A DNA stretch of 19,996 nucleotides from assembly GCA_046262355.1 (NCBI GenBank), contig JBHEMX010000019.1:1-19996 (forward strand). Reading direction: 5' to 3'. This document shows, piece after piece, positions 19,860-19,996 of the stretch (positions are counted from its first letter, which is position 1; each line of letters starts with the position of its first letter). Under the pieces are notes generated by a model that worked only from the letters and a program-made list of their open reading frames with translations, was not told the origin of the DNA and searched no databases. The position numbers and the translations under genes were made by a program. The DNA is from DATADD01 sp046262355 (GTDB taxonomy: Bacteria; Actinomycetota; CADDZG01; WHSQ01).

Positions 19860-19996
19860 GTGCACCTTTGCGTAAGTCCCGTCGCCCCAGAACGGCCCTG
19901 CATCGGCGATGGCTGCGTTGCTCGTCGCGCACGTACCCTGCGGGTACGCACGACTCCTCGCGCCTTGCCCTCACCGCGCAGTGCCGCCCTGGTTGC
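19860..19996. mobile_element. Candidate end of an insertion sequence or multicopy repeat, cut by the window edge
   Basis: TTGCGTAAGTCCC at 19868-19880 resembles terminal inverted-repeat sequences of several IS groups. Beyond it lies an imperfect hairpin (core CGTACCC-TGC-GGGTACG, 19930-19946, with partly matching flanks) and no gene. Composition is unlike a coding region. No transposase is visible, so this is weak and based on resemblance only. Confidence 0.3.

Overview
The window is GC-rich bacterial DNA from a member of the Actinomycetota. The evidence is a GlnR-type atypical OmpR regulator with an exact GlnR-box sequence in front of a glutamine synthetase, a bifunctional GlnE, TANNNT -10 boxes placed 6 nt before leaderless starts, and several short basic ORFs. 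The NAD synthetase is shorter than the mycobacterial type, so a lineage outside the classical mycobacteria/streptomycetes is likely. The sequence does not resolve it further.

Region 1 (1 to about 4.75 kb) is the right end of an integrated element. It carries a tyrosine integrase, an unknown gene translationally coupled to it, a divergent excisionase-type HTH protein with an N-terminal hydrophobic segment, and a DnaB-N/RecA-fold ATPase that looks like a replication protein. Four iteron-like 16-bp repeats lie inside the 3' part of that ATPase gene. The integrase gene ends 162 bp from the 3' end of a tRNA-Lys(TTT) gene, the probable attachment site, with two 9-bp direct repeats between them. The other end of the element is outside the window to the left. 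The set Int/Xis/Rep fits an actinobacterial ICE or integrative plasmid.

Region 2 (4.75-12.55 kb) is chromosomal and centred on nitrogen. An operon nadE-glnR-nfeD runs on the minus strand. Divergent from it is a GlnA2-like glutamine synthetase with a GlnR box and a leaderless promoter. A secreted or anchored NlpC/P60 protein lies opposite, then glnE. The regulator, the ammonium-assimilating enzyme, its adenylyltransferase and a glutamine-consuming NAD synthetase are therefore together.

Region 3 (12.55-18.7 kb) looks like a previously undescribed signalling locus. It has three proteins with cyclic-nucleotide-binding (CNB) domains: a stand-alone CNB, a CRP-family transcription factor, and an MFS transporter fused to a CNB. 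A GAF protein and a cytoplasmic S8 subtilase are encoded in an overlapping operon with the transporter. Two small acidic proteins share a repeated (D/E)(D/E)(D/E)V(E/A)GH motif, and there are two short basic proteins. A palindrome TGTCG-N6-CGACA, with the geometry of a CRP site but different bases, occurs in three intergenic regions, in front of the stand-alone CNB gene, both DVEGH genes and both small basic genes. The CRP-family protein has Gln at two of the three DNA-reading positions of E. coli CRP, which fits the altered site. The proposal is a local regulon controlled by this regulator.

Region 4 (18.7-20 kb) has an aldo/keto reductase, short tandem repeats just after it, and at the right edge a sequence resembling the end of a mobile or repeated element.
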